A DNA stretch of 16,037 bases, from assembly GCA_027063295.1 (NCBI GenBank), contig JAMORZ010000039.1, positions 1 to 16,037 on the forward strand. Reading direction: 5' to 3'. The notes below the pieces were generated by a model. It was given only the letters and a program-made list of their open reading frames with translations. It did not search any database and was not told the DNA's origin. Every line of letters begins with the position of its first letter. Positions within the stretch are counted from its first letter, which is position 1. The position numbers and the translations under genes were made by a program. This document shows, piece by piece, positions 7,242-15,273 of this stretch. This DNA is from Sulfurimonas sp. (GTDB taxonomy: Bacteria > Campylobacterota > Campylobacteria > Campylobacterales > Sulfurimonadaceae).

Positions 7242-8209
7242 AAATACTGATTATCCTTCCAAACTGGCTTGGTGATGCCATTATGACAACACCAGCCATT
7301 GAGCTTTTAGCACACTACTACCCACAAACTGCCTTTACATTTATAGGAAGTTATGTAAGTATAGAAGCACTCAAACACCACCCCAAATGCATAAACACAG
7401 TAGTAGATGAAACGAAAAAAGCATCTTCGAGACTACTTGCAACCTATAAACTTGCAAAAGAGCTGGGGGAGTTTGATATGGTTGTAAACTTTCGTAACCA
7501 GATCCATGCTTCACTTCTTTCATATTTCACAGGTACAGTTTTAACACTAGCAAGAAGATCATGGCACTCACAGCTTCTGCTGAGTCATCCAAAAAAAGTA
7601 AGCACCCACCAACACCTCGTACTTCAATACATCGAAATAGCTATGCAAAATACAGATGAGTACCAAAATGAAACGCCACCTCTTAGGCTCTACATATCAA
7701 AACACAACTTCGACAAACCAACTTTAGGGATAAACGCAGGAGCAACGTATGGAAGTGCGAAGCGTTGGTACCCTGAGCGTTTTGCCCAAGTGGCAGCTGC
7801 ATTTAGCGAGAAATACGACATCATCATCTTTGGTGGACCAAATGAGGTAGAGATGGCAGCAGATATACAAAACTCTTTAGAAAAACTCAACATCAGCAAC
7901 TTCACCAACCTTGCAGGAAAAACCTCAGTAGAGGAGCTATGCAGCCATGTTGGAGGGTGTTCTTTGTTTATCACAAATGATAGTGGTCCTATGCATATTG
8001 CAGCAGCATATCAGGTACCAACAGTGGCTATCTTTGGACCCACAAAACATAAAGAGACATCACAATGGATGAATGAAAAAAGTGTGATTGTAAGGCACGA
8101 TATGGAGTGTGCTCCATGTATGAAGCGAGAGTGTCCACTCAAACACCATGAGTGCATGAAAGGTATTACAGCTTCTGAGGTGATTGAAGCTGTAAAATCT
8201 ATACTTTAG
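7238..8209 (+). CDS. waaF: ADP-heptose:LPS heptosyltransferase II
   Basis: A 323-residue GT9 enzyme that adds the second heptose to the LPS inner core, using ADP-L-glycero-D-manno-heptose. Motifs are ILPNWLGDAIMTTPA (6-20, catalytic D13), INAGATYGSAKRWY (165-178, with the KRW lysine) and TNDSGPMHIAAA (246-257), plus the C-terminal CAPCMKREC (291-299) and C306 typical of WaaF. The length is slightly below the ~348 residues of E. coli WaaF. ATG at 7238 was chosen over GTG at 7229 because it overlaps the previous stop as ATGA and has AGGTGG upstream at good spacing. It is the last gene of the operon, overlaps the convergent YfaZ-like gene by 4 bp, and has no room for a terminator before that gene. 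Confidence 0.93.
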   Translation: MKILIILPNWLGDAIMTTPAIELLAHYYPQTAFTFIGSYVSIEALKHHPKCINTVVDETKKASSRLLATYKLAKELGEFDMVVNFRNQIHASLLSYFTGTVLTLARRSWHSQLLLSHPKKVSTHQHLVLQYIEIAMQNTDEYQNETPPLRLYISKHNFDKPTLGINAGATYGSAKRWYPERFAQVAAAFSEKYDIIIFGGPNEVEMAADIQNSLEKLNISNFTNLAGKTSVEELCSHVGGCSLFITNDSGPMHIAAAYQVPTVAIFGPTKHKETSQWMNEKSVIVRHDMECAPCMKRECPLKHHECMKGITASEVIEAVKSIL

Positions 8210-8787
8210 AAACTAAACTTAAATCCTACATACCATGATTGGTTATAGGTAAAATCAAAGTTCTCAAAATCAGTATCGAGCTTTCTGTATCCTAATGTCA
8301 ATTTAGCATTTTCTATTAATTCTACATCAATACTTAGACGTGTCTCAAAAAAATCATCAGCATCATTAAAAGCTAAAACTGATGGTGCATAGTAAACTGC
8401 TGCATTAATATAAAATGGAATAAATTCTCTGGTATTTATTACATAAGAACCCTCTACACCTAAAGGTATGGATGAATAATTTTTTGTATAATTAAATTTA
8501 CCACCAAGACCAAGTTTGAAGTTTGAATTCCCAACTTCTTTCATCATCAAAAAACTAGCTTCATAATATGGATCTAAATCTGCATTATCATTATCAGAAT
8601 TTTCGTCATCAGCTTTTAAAAATTTCAAGCCAACAAACATTGTATCTGGTTCAACAGCATCATTAAACTGTCCCATATCAAACTGAGCATTCAGCTCCAA
8701 ATCTTTATCATTAATATTTATTTCCATTGTGTGTAATGCAAACAGTGAAGCAGTTGTTATACTTAGTAAACCAAGCTTTTTTAACAT
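8206..8787 (-). CDS. YfaZ-like outer-membrane beta-barrel protein
   Basis: A 193-residue protein with an N-terminal signal peptide (basic MLKK, hydrophobic stretch to about residue 17). The mature part has alternating-hydrophobic strands rich in Tyr/Phe (for example FIPFYINAAVYYAP, 117-130) and ends SWYVGFKFSF with a terminal phenylalanine, the outer-membrane assembly signal. An acidic loop (about 58-71) is rich in Asp and Asn. This fits the YfaZ family of small outer-membrane proteins of unknown function; the family call is by overall look rather than a hard motif. The ATG sits inside the last codons of hldE (7-bp overlap) but has its own strong AAGGA (8793-8797), 5 nt upstream, so it is probably translated well from the hldDE transcript. 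Confidence 0.7.
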   Translation of the reverse strand: MLKKLGLLSITTASLFALHTMEININDKDLELNAQFDMGQFNDAVEPDTMFVGLKFLKADDENSDNDNADLDPYYEASFLMMKEVGNSNFKLGLGGKFNYTKNYSSIPLGVEGSYVINTREFIPFYINAAVYYAPSVLAFNDADDFFETRLSIDVELIENAKLTLGYRKLDTDFENFDFTYNQSWYVGFKFSF

Positions 8788-10211
8788 AATTGTCCTTGAA
8801 TTTTTTGAATTGTTTTTGTTGTGCTTTTGCCATCGACAAAATCAACAAGTTTTAACTCACTAGCAAATTCTGTTCCGACAACTGCCTTACCTTCGTAATC
8901 TCCACCCTTTACAAGCACATCAGGCTTTATCATTTTAATCAGCTCATAAGGAGTATCATCCTCAAATGGTACTACAAAATCAACTGCCTCTAGTGCAGCT
9001 AAGAGGTAGGCTCTATCTTCTGCAATATTTACAGGACGGCTAGGACCTTTTAGGCGTGATACCGAAGCATCAGAGTTTAGCCCAACAATCAAGATATCTC
9101 CAAAACTTTTTGCAATTTGAAGATATTTTACATGTCCAACATGCAAGATATCAAAACATCCGTTTGTAAAAACCACCCTTTTCCCCATCTCTTTAGAGCG
9201 TTTTACAATCGCATCAATCTCATCAAAACTCTTTATATGAGCATCAGAGGTACTTTTATGCAAACTAGCTTCATACTCCTCTATCTCATCCAAAGTAACT
9301 GTAGCACTCCCTATTTTACCTACAACCACACCAGCAGCAAGATTGGCAAATGCAGCAGTCTCTTGTAAAGTTTTGCCAACACTAAGAGCAAACGCAATAG
9401 AAGCTATCACAGTATCTCCTGCTCCTGTAACATCAAACACCTCTTTGGCAACTGTTGGGAATATCTCTACCTCTTTATCAAGTGTTGCTATCCCATCTTC
9501 TGAGAGTGTGATAAGCGAGATACCTAACTCACACTCTTTTTTCAACTTCTCCAAAGCCAAACGCAGTGAAGAGTTATCTACTATCTCTATGCCCGTAGCT
9601 AAGATAGCCTCTTTTTTATTTGGTGTTAAAAGGTAAGCTCCTTTATACTTGGAAAAATCACTCCCTTTTGGATCAACAAGTACTCGTATATTATGTGCTT
9701 TTGCCAAAGAGATAATCTCTTGACACAACTCATCACGAAGCACACCTTTACCATAGTCTGAGAGTATCACCATATCAAATGCAGCTATATTTGTTTGCAG
9801 TACTTGTAGTAATTTCTCTTGAGAAGAGAGTAAGATATTTTCTTTACTCTCTTTATCATAACGCAGTATCTGCTGACTTACTGCAATAATTCGTGATTTT
9901 TTTGATGTTTTACGCCCCTCTTGAGTGATGATATTTGAGCTATCTACATCTATATCTTTAAGCATAGCCAAGAGTTCGCGACCGTTCTCATCATCACCTA
10001 TAACACTTGCAACACTCACCTTCGCACCAAGTGTTTTAAGATTGTTTATAACATTTCCAGCACCACCAAGCACACTTGTCTCACGAGCTATATCTACCAC
10101 CTGCACGGGTGCTTCAGGGCTTATGCGCTCACAACTCCCCCATAAGTAGTGGTCTATCATTAAATCCCCAACAACAAGGATATTAGGCTGTTTCTCTCTA
10201 AAACTTTGCAT
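8781..10211 (-). CDS. hldE: Bifunctional heptose-7-phosphate kinase / heptose-1-phosphate adenylyltransferase
   Basis: A 476-residue enzyme, full length for the family (E. coli 477), acting in the cytoplasm. The N-terminal PfkB-type kinase domain (about 1-320) begins VVGDLMIDHYLWG (13-25), has the substrate-binding GGAGNV (49-54) and the catalytic DVTGAGDT (260-267). It makes heptose-1,7-bisphosphate. The C-terminal nucleotidyltransferase domain (about 340-476) has FTNGCFDILHVGHVKYL (348-364) with HxGH, and LVKGGDY (433-439). It activates heptose-1-phosphate with ATP. The ATG at 10211 directly follows the hldD stop (TAG|ATG), indicating coupled translation. Both domains look intact. Together with HldD, GmhA and GmhB in this window it completes ADP-heptose synthesis. 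Confidence 0.97.
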   Translation of the reverse strand: MQSFREKQPNILVVGDLMIDHYLWGSCERISPEAPVQVVDIARETSVLGGAGNVINNLKTLGAKVSVASVIGDDENGRELLAMLKDIDVDSSNIITQEGRKTSKKSRIIAVSQQILRYDKESKENILLSSQEKLLQVLQTNIAAFDMVILSDYGKGVLRDELCQEIISLAKAHNIRVLVDPKGSDFSKYKGAYLLTPNKKEAILATGIEIVDNSSLRLALEKLKKECELGISLITLSEDGIATLDKEVEIFPTVAKEVFDVTGAGDTVIASIAFALSVGKTLQETAAFANLAAGVVVGKIGSATVTLDEIEEYEASLHKSTSDAHIKSFDEIDAIVKRSKEMGKRVVFTNGCFDILHVGHVKYLQIAKSFGDILIVGLNSDASVSRLKGPSRPVNIAEDRAYLLAALEAVDFVVPFEDDTPYELIKMIKPDVLVKGGDYEGKAVVGTEFASELKLVDFVDGKSTTKTIQKIQGQLC

Positions 10212-11222
10212 CTATTTTTTCACTTCACTCTCATAGATTCTTCTAATCTCATCTACATAGGCTTTAATCCCATCTTCCATCTCAAACGCAGGTGCATACC
10301 CTAAAGCCTCCTTTGTCTCTGATATATCTGCTTCAGTATGAAACTGATAAGAACCCACAAACGGATTTGGGATATATTCACACTCCAAAGATGTTCCAAG
10401 CTCATACTGTAAAATATCTACTATATCTTGAAAACTTCTAGCTTTTCCTGTCCCTACATTGTAGATACCACTCTGTTTTGGATCCATCGCTTTGATATTT
10501 GCCTGAATGATATCTTCTATATATATAAAGTCACGAAGTATCTTGTCACTTCCCTCAAAAAGGCGAGGATTTTTCCCTGCAAGTATCTGGTGTCCAAACT
10601 GAAGTACCATTGATGCAGTTGTGTTTTTAAAATACTCCCTTGCACCATACACATTAAAATAACGCAGTCCAACAATTGAGATATCTGCATCTTGCATATA
10701 TTCACGGCTTAGATGATCCATTGAGAGTTTAGAAAATCCATACACATTGTTTGGCTCTTCAGAGCCAACTCTCTGTGGTGATAATGCATTGCCATAAGTT
10801 GCAGCAGAGGAAGCATAGATCATATTTGCACCATGTCTTAGTGCAAGTTCCAAAAGGTCTTTATAAGCATTGACATTTGTTTTTATCATCAGATCTTGTT
10901 CTTGAACTGTAGTATCACTGATAGCTGCTTCATGGAAAATATAATCAAACTGATAATTCATCTCTAGATCAAGTAACAACTCCTTGTCATTAATATCTCC
11001 ACTAATAATCTCTCCGCGAAAACCTAGAAGATTTTTAAAATGACCAAAAGATTTTAAATTACCATTGCTAAATGTCTCACCACTTCTAAAGCTATCAAGA
11101 ACAACCACTTTTGCTCTAGGATGATTCTTTTGGAAATAAAATGCGAGGTTACTCCCAATAAATCCTGCTCCACCTGTTATCAGGATGGTTTTACCTGCTA
11201 AATCTTCGTCAATGTATCTCAT
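10212..11222 (-). CDS. hldD: ADP-L-glycero-D-manno-heptose 6-epimerase
   Basis: A short-chain dehydrogenase/reductase-fold epimerase that converts ADP-D,D-heptose to ADP-L,D-heptose, the last step of donor synthesis. The 336 residues counted from ATG 11222 include the Rossmann motif TGGAGFIGSN (16-25), SSAAT (138-142) and the catalytic Tyr-Lys pair of NVYGFSKLS (159-167; Y161, K165). RYFNVYGARE (187-196) and RDFIYIEDI (230-238) are also typical. GTG at 11228 is an alternative start in frame, but AGGTG is 5 nt before the ATG and would overlap the GTG, so ATG is preferred. The gene leads the hldD-hldE-YfaZ operon and is divergent from the cytochrome c gene. Confidence 0.96.
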   Translation of the reverse strand: MRYIDEDLAGKTILITGGAGFIGSNLAFYFQKNHPRAKVVVLDSFRSGETFSNGNLKSFGHFKNLLGFRGEIISGDINDKELLLDLEMNYQFDYIFHEAAISDTTVQEQDLMIKTNVNAYKDLLELALRHGANMIYASSAATYGNALSPQRVGSEEPNNVYGFSKLSMDHLSREYMQDADISIVGLRYFNVYGAREYFKNTTASMVLQFGHQILAGKNPRLFEGSDKILRDFIYIEDIIQANIKAMDPKQSGIYNVGTGKARSFQDIVDILQYELGTSLECEYIPNPFVGSYQFHTEADISETKEALGYAPAFEMEDGIKAYVDEIRRIYESEVKK

Positions 11223-11253
11223 CTTCACACCTGTATCTAATAAATTTAATAAA

Positions 11254-11259
11254 ATAATA
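11254..11259 (-). promoter_or_regulatory. Candidate -10 element for hldD
   Basis: TATTAT on the minus strand would start transcription near 11247, about 25 nt before the hldD ATG. The perfect palindrome CATTATAATG (11296-11305) also presents TATAAT on the minus strand and would give a longer leader of about 70 nt; which is used cannot be told. Confidence 0.35.
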
Positions 11260-11298
11260 CCTTTAAATTCATTAACAAGTATTTAAGACACAAAGCAT

Positions 11299-11304
11299 TA
11301 TAAT
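11299..11304 (+). promoter_or_regulatory. -10 element for the cytochrome c gene
   Basis: A consensus TATAAT, 30 bp before the ATG at 11335, predicts a start near 11311 and a 24-nt leader containing AAGGA (11324-11328). It lies within the 10-bp palindrome CATTATAATG. No good -35 hexamer is visible; the region upstream is T/A-rich as in other Campylobacterota promoters. Confidence 0.55.
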
Positions 11305-11334
11305 GTAGGTGAAATTTCAAATTAAGGAAAAAAA

Positions 11335-11622
11335 ATGAAAAAATTAGCAATCGCTTCAATCGCTGCTTTAACTGTAGCTTCTACTCTTATGGCTGGTGTT
11401 CCAGGTTCATGTGTTGGGTGTCATGGTAAAGATGGTTCAAAAAACACTATGGTTAAACAATCTAAACCAAATACTATGAAAAAAGCTGACATCGTTGCTG
11501 CACTAAATGGTTATAAAGCTGGTACTCAAAATACTTATGGTAAAGGTATGATGATGAAAAACTTTGCTAAAAACCTTTCTGATGCTCAAATTCAAGACAT
11601 CGCTAATACTTGGGGTAAATAA
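11335..11622 (+). CDS. Periplasmic monohaem cytochrome c (c553-like)
   Basis: A 95-residue precursor with a Sec signal peptide (MKKLAIASIAALTVASTLMA, probable cleavage after A20). The mature part begins GVPGSCVGCHG with one haem-binding CxxCH (C26, C29, H30); the distal axial ligand is probably one of M72-M74. Small class I cytochromes of this kind carry electrons in the periplasm to the cbb3 oxidase or to peroxidases. The ribosome binding site AAGGA is 6 nt upstream, and codon use is strongly biased (GCT, GGT, AAA), suggesting high expression. It is a single-gene unit between two minus-strand operons and next to cbb3 assembly genes, which supports but does not prove a link to that oxidase. 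Confidence 0.93.
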   Translation: MKKLAIASIAALTVASTLMAGVPGSCVGCHGKDGSKNTMVKQSKPNTMKKADIVAALNGYKAGTQNTYGKGMMMKNFAKNLSDAQIQDIANTWGK

Positions 11623-11637
11623 GAATTTATTTACTTT

Positions 11638-11658
11638 GAATTGCCTTTATGGCAATTC
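11638..11658 (+). terminator. Hairpin between the convergent cytochrome c and ccoS genes
   Basis: GAATTGCC-TTTAT-GGCAATTC forms a perfect 8-bp stem with a 5-nt loop, 16 nt after the cytochrome stop and 7 nt after the ccoS stop on the other strand. Neither strand has a run of U after the stem, so it is not a textbook intrinsic terminator. It could serve both genes as a weak terminator or protect 3' ends. Confidence 0.5.
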
Positions 11659-11664
11659 TCCAAA

Positions 11665-11880
11665 CTACTCAGGCTTATAAGCTTTCTTTAGTTCTTCCTT
11701 TTTTCTTTGTGCATTCACTGCATCGTTTAGATCATCTTCATTATCAAATTTAGCAGCATTCAGAAACTTCTCTTCATCATCAAATTGACCATTTTTCAAA
11801 GCCCATAAAAACGCAAAAAGAGCCACTGCGCCCAAAAAAATAGATGCCCCAAGCATCATTGCAATTACCCAACTATCCAT
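11665..11880 (-). CDS. ccoS: cbb3-type cytochrome oxidase assembly protein CcoS
   Basis: A 71-residue inner-membrane protein with one transmembrane segment (about 5-27) followed by the family hallmark WALKNGQFDDEEK (26-38) and a charged tail. CcoS is required for cofactor insertion into the catalytic subunit of cbb3 oxidase. The length is typical or slightly long. The ATG overlaps the ccoI stop by one base (TAATG), with GGAG 9 nt upstream. It is the last gene of the gmhA-to-ccoS run. Confidence 0.92.
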   Translation of the reverse strand: MDSWVIAMMLGASIFLGAVALFAFLWALKNGQFDDEEKFLNAAKFDNEDDLNDAVNAQRKKEELKKAYKPE

Positions 11881-14279
11881 TATTGTTTACTCCATTTATA
11901 TCTTATTCTCATTGAGTTGCCAACAACAAGAAGTGAACTAACACTCATCGAAATTGCAGCAACCAAAGGTATCACATATCCAGCCATTGCTAAAGGTATT
12001 GTAATAGCATTGTAAACTAACGATATTCCAAGATTTTGTTTAATAAGAGCAAAGGTTGTTTTTGAGATTTTAAATGCATCGAGCAAAGAAACTAAAGAAT
12101 CGTGCAATAAAACAACATCTCCAACATCTACAGCAATATCACTCCCGCTTCCCATCACAATACCTATATGTGCTTTTGCTAAAGCCAAAATATCATTAAC
12201 ACCATCACCAACCATAACAACTGTTTTACCTTCATTATGTAGTCTTTCTATGTAATTTGCTTTTTCTTCTGGTGTTTGTTGTGCAAAAACCTTTACAATA
12301 CCGACTTCATCAGCAATATTTTTTGCTACCCTTTGATTATCTCCTGTAAGCATTACAACATCGATACCTTGCTTCTTTAAACCGTCAACAAGTTCTTGTG
12401 CACCATCTTTTATTGTATCTTTGAGTTCATATTTTGCAACAAGTTGACCATTAATAGCAAAATAAAAAAGACTATTTGTACTATTGGAAGCTGCTATTTC
12501 AATGCCATGTGCTTTCATAAGTTTTTCATTGCCACCTAAAAGCTCAAAGCCACCTATAGTCGCTTTAATACCCTGAGATGCTATTTGTTCGTATGTATCA
12601 TGCACATAAGATTGAAAATGCTCCTCATAGATATAATCTTTAATACCAATAGAAACTGGATGTTTAGATCCACTAGCAAGTGCATATAAAAGATTTCTAT
12701 CAAAATTAGTCTTTGCTTCTTCATTTATAACTCTTGGTTTCCCCTCTGTTAAAGTACCAGTTTTGTCTAATACTAAAACATCACAACTTGCCATAGTTTC
12801 TAACTGAGCTGCTTCCTTAAACAAAATACCTCTTTGTGCACCCAAACTTAGTCCAACTAATGTAGCTACCGGTGTTGCAAGTGCTAAAGCACAAGGACAA
12901 GCAATGACAATAACAGAGATCCCAACCATAAAAGCTGTATCAAAACTATGTGGCCATAACCACCAACCTATAAATGTGCCTATTGCCAAAACTAAAATTA
13001 CTGTCGAAAAATATTCTGAAAGTTTATTTGCCATCTGTTCAATACGTGGTTTTTTATTGATAGCACTCTCAAGAAGCTGTACTAGATTTGATAATGTAGA
13101 GTGCTCATAGTCTTTCGTTGCCATAAATTCAATATCAGCATCAATACTTGTAGTACCGCTTACTACACTTTGACCTACTGTTTTAAATACAGGATCACTC
13201 TCACCTGTTAAATTTGATTCATCAAAAGTACCAGATCCTTTTGTAATCTCACCATCAAGAAGTACTTTTTCTCCTGATGAAACAACCACGATATCACCCA
13301 CAACAACATCATGTAACTTTGAAGATACAATTTTACCATCTCTAATAATATTTACTTCACTTGGAATATGTTTTCCAATTACATCAAGAGTATCAGCCGC
13401 ATTTTTTTTACTCAAAACTTCTAAAAATTTTCCAATCAATACAAAAGTGATAATCATACTCACAGAGTCAAAATAAGCTTCACCATTCTCAATAATTGTA
13501 ATGTATATAGAATATATATATGTTAGTAAAGCACCTGTAGCTACTAAAATATCCATATTTACAACTTTATTTTTCAAACCATAATATGCACCACGGAAAA
13601 AAATCCATCCACTATAAAACAATACAGGTGTAGCTAAAACTCCCTCTGCTACATTTAAAATTGTTTTAATATCTTGTGTAATTCCTGTAAAATATCCTGC
13701 ATATTGAGCTACAGCAATCCACATAATATTCATTGTTGCAAAAATTGCAACAGACATACGTAGATAATAATCTTTTCTTTCTCTATTTGCATGTGCTTCT
13801 TGTAAAGAAGCATCGTATGGATAAGCATTGTAACCAATAGCTCTTATCATATCTATAATTTGTGAAAGCTTAACAACATTATCTGCCCATATTATATGAG
13901 CTTTATTATTAGTGAAGTTTATATTTGCTTCAATAACTCCATCCATTTTATGAAGTGCTTTTTCATTTAACCAAACACACGCTGAGCAGTGTATTCCTTC
14001 AATAATTAAAGAAACTTCATAAAAGCCATCATTGTTAATTTTTACAAATTTATCATAAAATGCAGCTGCATCAAAATTAGATGAATCTTCATATTGTTGT
14101 GTTGGTGGAGCAAGTTTTACACCACTAGCCTTATCATAAAAACTATCTAATCCCTCTTCTGAGAGTAGGTGAAAAACTCCCTGACAACCATTACAACAAA
14201 AATAATGCCCATCATCCTCGATCATTACTTCTTTGCTAAACTCCAAATGACAATGGTCACATACTATTTTTTCAGACAA
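11880..14279 (-). CDS. ccoI: Copper-transporting P1B-type ATPase CcoI for cbb3 oxidase
   Basis: A roughly 800-residue heavy-metal P-type ATPase (residues counted from TTG 14285). It has an N-terminal cysteine cluster (C9, C12, C30, C31, C34), an HMA domain with CSAC (100-103), eight predicted membrane segments, TGES (360-363), the copper-path CPC (463-465), the phosphorylated DKTGT (507-511), the HP motif (542-543) and GDGVND (693-698). All catalytic motifs are intact. CcoI/FixI exports Cu(I) for insertion into cbb3 oxidase, which the adjacent ccoS supports. Two TTG starts are possible: 14285, only 1 nt from AGGGAAG, and 14279, at better 7-nt spacing; 14279 is preferred. No ATG exists nearby. 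The start overlaps the end of the asparaginase-like gene by 8 to 14 bp. Confidence 0.93.
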   Translation of the reverse strand: MSEKIVCDHCHLEFSKEVMIEDDGHYFCCNGCQGVFHLLSEEGLDSFYDKASGVKLAPPTQQYEDSSNFDAAAFYDKFVKINNDGFYEVSLIIEGIHCSACVWLNEKALHKMDGVIEANINFTNNKAHIIWADNVVKLSQIIDMIRAIGYNAYPYDASLQEAHANRERKDYYLRMSVAIFATMNIMWIAVAQYAGYFTGITQDIKTILNVAEGVLATPVLFYSGWIFFRGAYYGLKNKVVNMDILVATGALLTYIYSIYITIIENGEAYFDSVSMIITFVLIGKFLEVLSKKNAADTLDVIGKHIPSEVNIIRDGKIVSSKLHDVVVGDIVVVSSGEKVLLDGEITKGSGTFDESNLTGESDPVFKTVGQSVVSGTTSIDADIEFMATKDYEHSTLSNLVQLLESAINKKPRIEQMANKLSEYFSTVILVLAIGTFIGWWLWPHSFDTAFMVGISVIVIACPCALALATPVATLVGLSLGAQRGILFKEAAQLETMASCDVLVLDKTGTLTEGKPRVINEEAKTNFDRNLLYALASGSKHPVSIGIKDYIYEEHFQSYVHDTYEQIASQGIKATIGGFELLGGNEKLMKAHGIEIAASNSTNSLFYFAINGQLVAKYELKDTIKDGAQELVDGLKKQGIDVVMLTGDNQRVAKNIADEVGIVKVFAQQTPEEKANYIERLHNEGKTVVMVGDGVNDILALAKAHIGIVMGSGSDIAVDVGDVVLLHDSLVSLLDAFKISKTTFALIKQNLGISLVYNAITIPLAMAGYVIPLVAAISMSVSSLLVVGNSMRIRYKWSKQ

Positions 14280-14754
14280 CTTCAAACTTCCCTAATGATC
14301 TATTTTTTACAATTTTATCCCAAGGCATAACCATACCATTCATGCAAATATAAACACCTTGTTTTTCCGATCCTTCTAAAAATCCAATCGCCATACCAAG
14401 ATTAAAACTTGCCTCTGACTTATCTATCTCATACGGCTTCATTGCACCTGTCAGCACTATTAATCTATCATCAAAAATTTCAGATAAAAACTCTGCAGTT
14501 ATATCAATAGTATCCGTTCCATGAACAAGCAAAAAATTTCTCTCTTCAGAGTGAAAAATAATATCAGCTATCATTTTTCTATCATCACTATCCATCTCTA
14601 AAGAATCTTTATACACTACGCCTGCAAGATTATATGCCCCATTTGTATGTGACATGATTTCATCAATAACTTTGTTATCATATGGAACTTCAAGCTCACC
14701 ATTTTTTGAATTGTATCTTTTATTAAAGGTACCGCCACAATTTAAAATCAACAT
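14272..14754 (-). CDS. Single-domain asparaginase-like protein
   Basis: A 160-residue protein matching only the N-terminal domain of bacterial L-asparaginases (usually ~330 residues). It begins LNCGGTFNK (4-12, nucleophile-position T9), has Y14, VHGTDT (77-82, T80 and D81) and TGAMKP (102-107), and near the end WDKIVKNRS (145-153), whose K150 aligns with the catalytic lysine of E. coli AnsB. The first-domain catalytic residues are therefore present, but the C-terminal domain, which contributes to the partner active site in the tetramer, is missing. The end is not a frameshift scar: the next gene begins in another frame and is unrelated. It lies 3 bp after gmhB (TAATAGATG) and overlaps ccoI. 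Whether it hydrolyses asparagine or another amide is unknown. Confidence 0.85.
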   Translation of the reverse strand: MLILNCGGTFNKRYNSKNGELEVPYDNKVIDEIMSHTNGAYNLAGVVYKDSLEMDSDDRKMIADIIFHSEERNFLLVHGTDTIDITAEFLSEIFDDRLIVLTGAMKPYEIDKSEASFNLGMAIGFLEGSEKQGVYICMNGMVMPWDKIVKNRSLGKFEVV

Positions 14755-14757
14755 CTA

Positions 14758-15270
14758 TTATTTCCAAATCTCATCTAATTTTTTTACTATTTTATCTGCT
14801 TTTGAACTTACAATACTACCATCTTCACAAAATAAAAAACTCTTTTTCAATCCTGCATTTAAGCCAGCTTCAATATCTCTTTCTTTATCACCTATTATTA
14901 TAGACTTTTGAAGATCAATATTAAACTCTTTAGCTGCTTCTAAAAGCATACCTGGCTTTGGTTTACGACATTTACATGCACCTGAGATATCAGGATGATG
15001 AGGACAGCAATAAGTTTTCTCAATCATCACACCATTATCTTTAAATGATTGCTCCATCCATAAACTTAATTTTAAAAAATCCTCTTTTGTGTAATACCCT
15101 CTTGCTATACCCGATTGATTTGTAACAACAAAGATTTTATAACCTTTATTCTGATAAAAAGAGCAAAGTTCAAAAATTCCATCTATAAATTCAAAATCTT
15201 CAATTTTATATAGGTAATGCTTCTCAACATTTATCACACCATCACGATCAAGAAAAAGAGCTTTTTGCAT
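14758..15270 (-). CDS. gmhB: D-glycero-beta-D-manno-heptose-1,7-bisphosphate 7-phosphatase
   Basis: A 170-residue HAD-superfamily phosphatase that removes the 7-phosphate from heptose bisphosphate, the step between the two HldE reactions. It has the nucleophile motif FLDRDGVIN (6-14; D8, D10), TNQSGIARGY (50-59), the zinc loop CPHHPDISGACKCRKPKPG (89-107; C89, H91, C99, C101) and IIIGDKERDIEAG (125-137). Size and motifs are normal. ATG at 15270 is taken as the start; TTG at 15273 is an alternative in frame immediately after the gmhA stop (TAG-TTG-ATG). GGAG lies 14 nt before the ATG. Confidence 0.95.
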   Translation of the reverse strand: MQKALFLDRDGVINVEKHYLYKIEDFEFIDGIFELCSFYQNKGYKIFVVTNQSGIARGYYTKEDFLKLSLWMEQSFKDNGVMIEKTYCCPHHPDISGACKCRKPKPGMLLEAAKEFNIDLQKSIIIGDKERDIEAGLNAGLKKSFLFCEDGSIVSSKADKIVKKLDEIWK

Positions 15271-15273
15271 CAA

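Noticed and set aside
9117..9636. Plus-strand open frames opposite hldE
   Set aside because: They lie fully within the intact, motif-complete hldE gene on the other strand and show no ribosome binding site or recognisable domain.
11638..11658. Hairpin as a classic intrinsic terminator
   Set aside because: The stem is perfect but no U-run follows on either strand, so it is listed only as a possible or bidirectional terminator.
14272..14285. Possible frameshift splitting a full-length asparaginase
   Set aside because: The downstream sequence is CcoI with its own N-terminal cysteine cluster, so there is no residual asparaginase C-terminal domain to rejoin.
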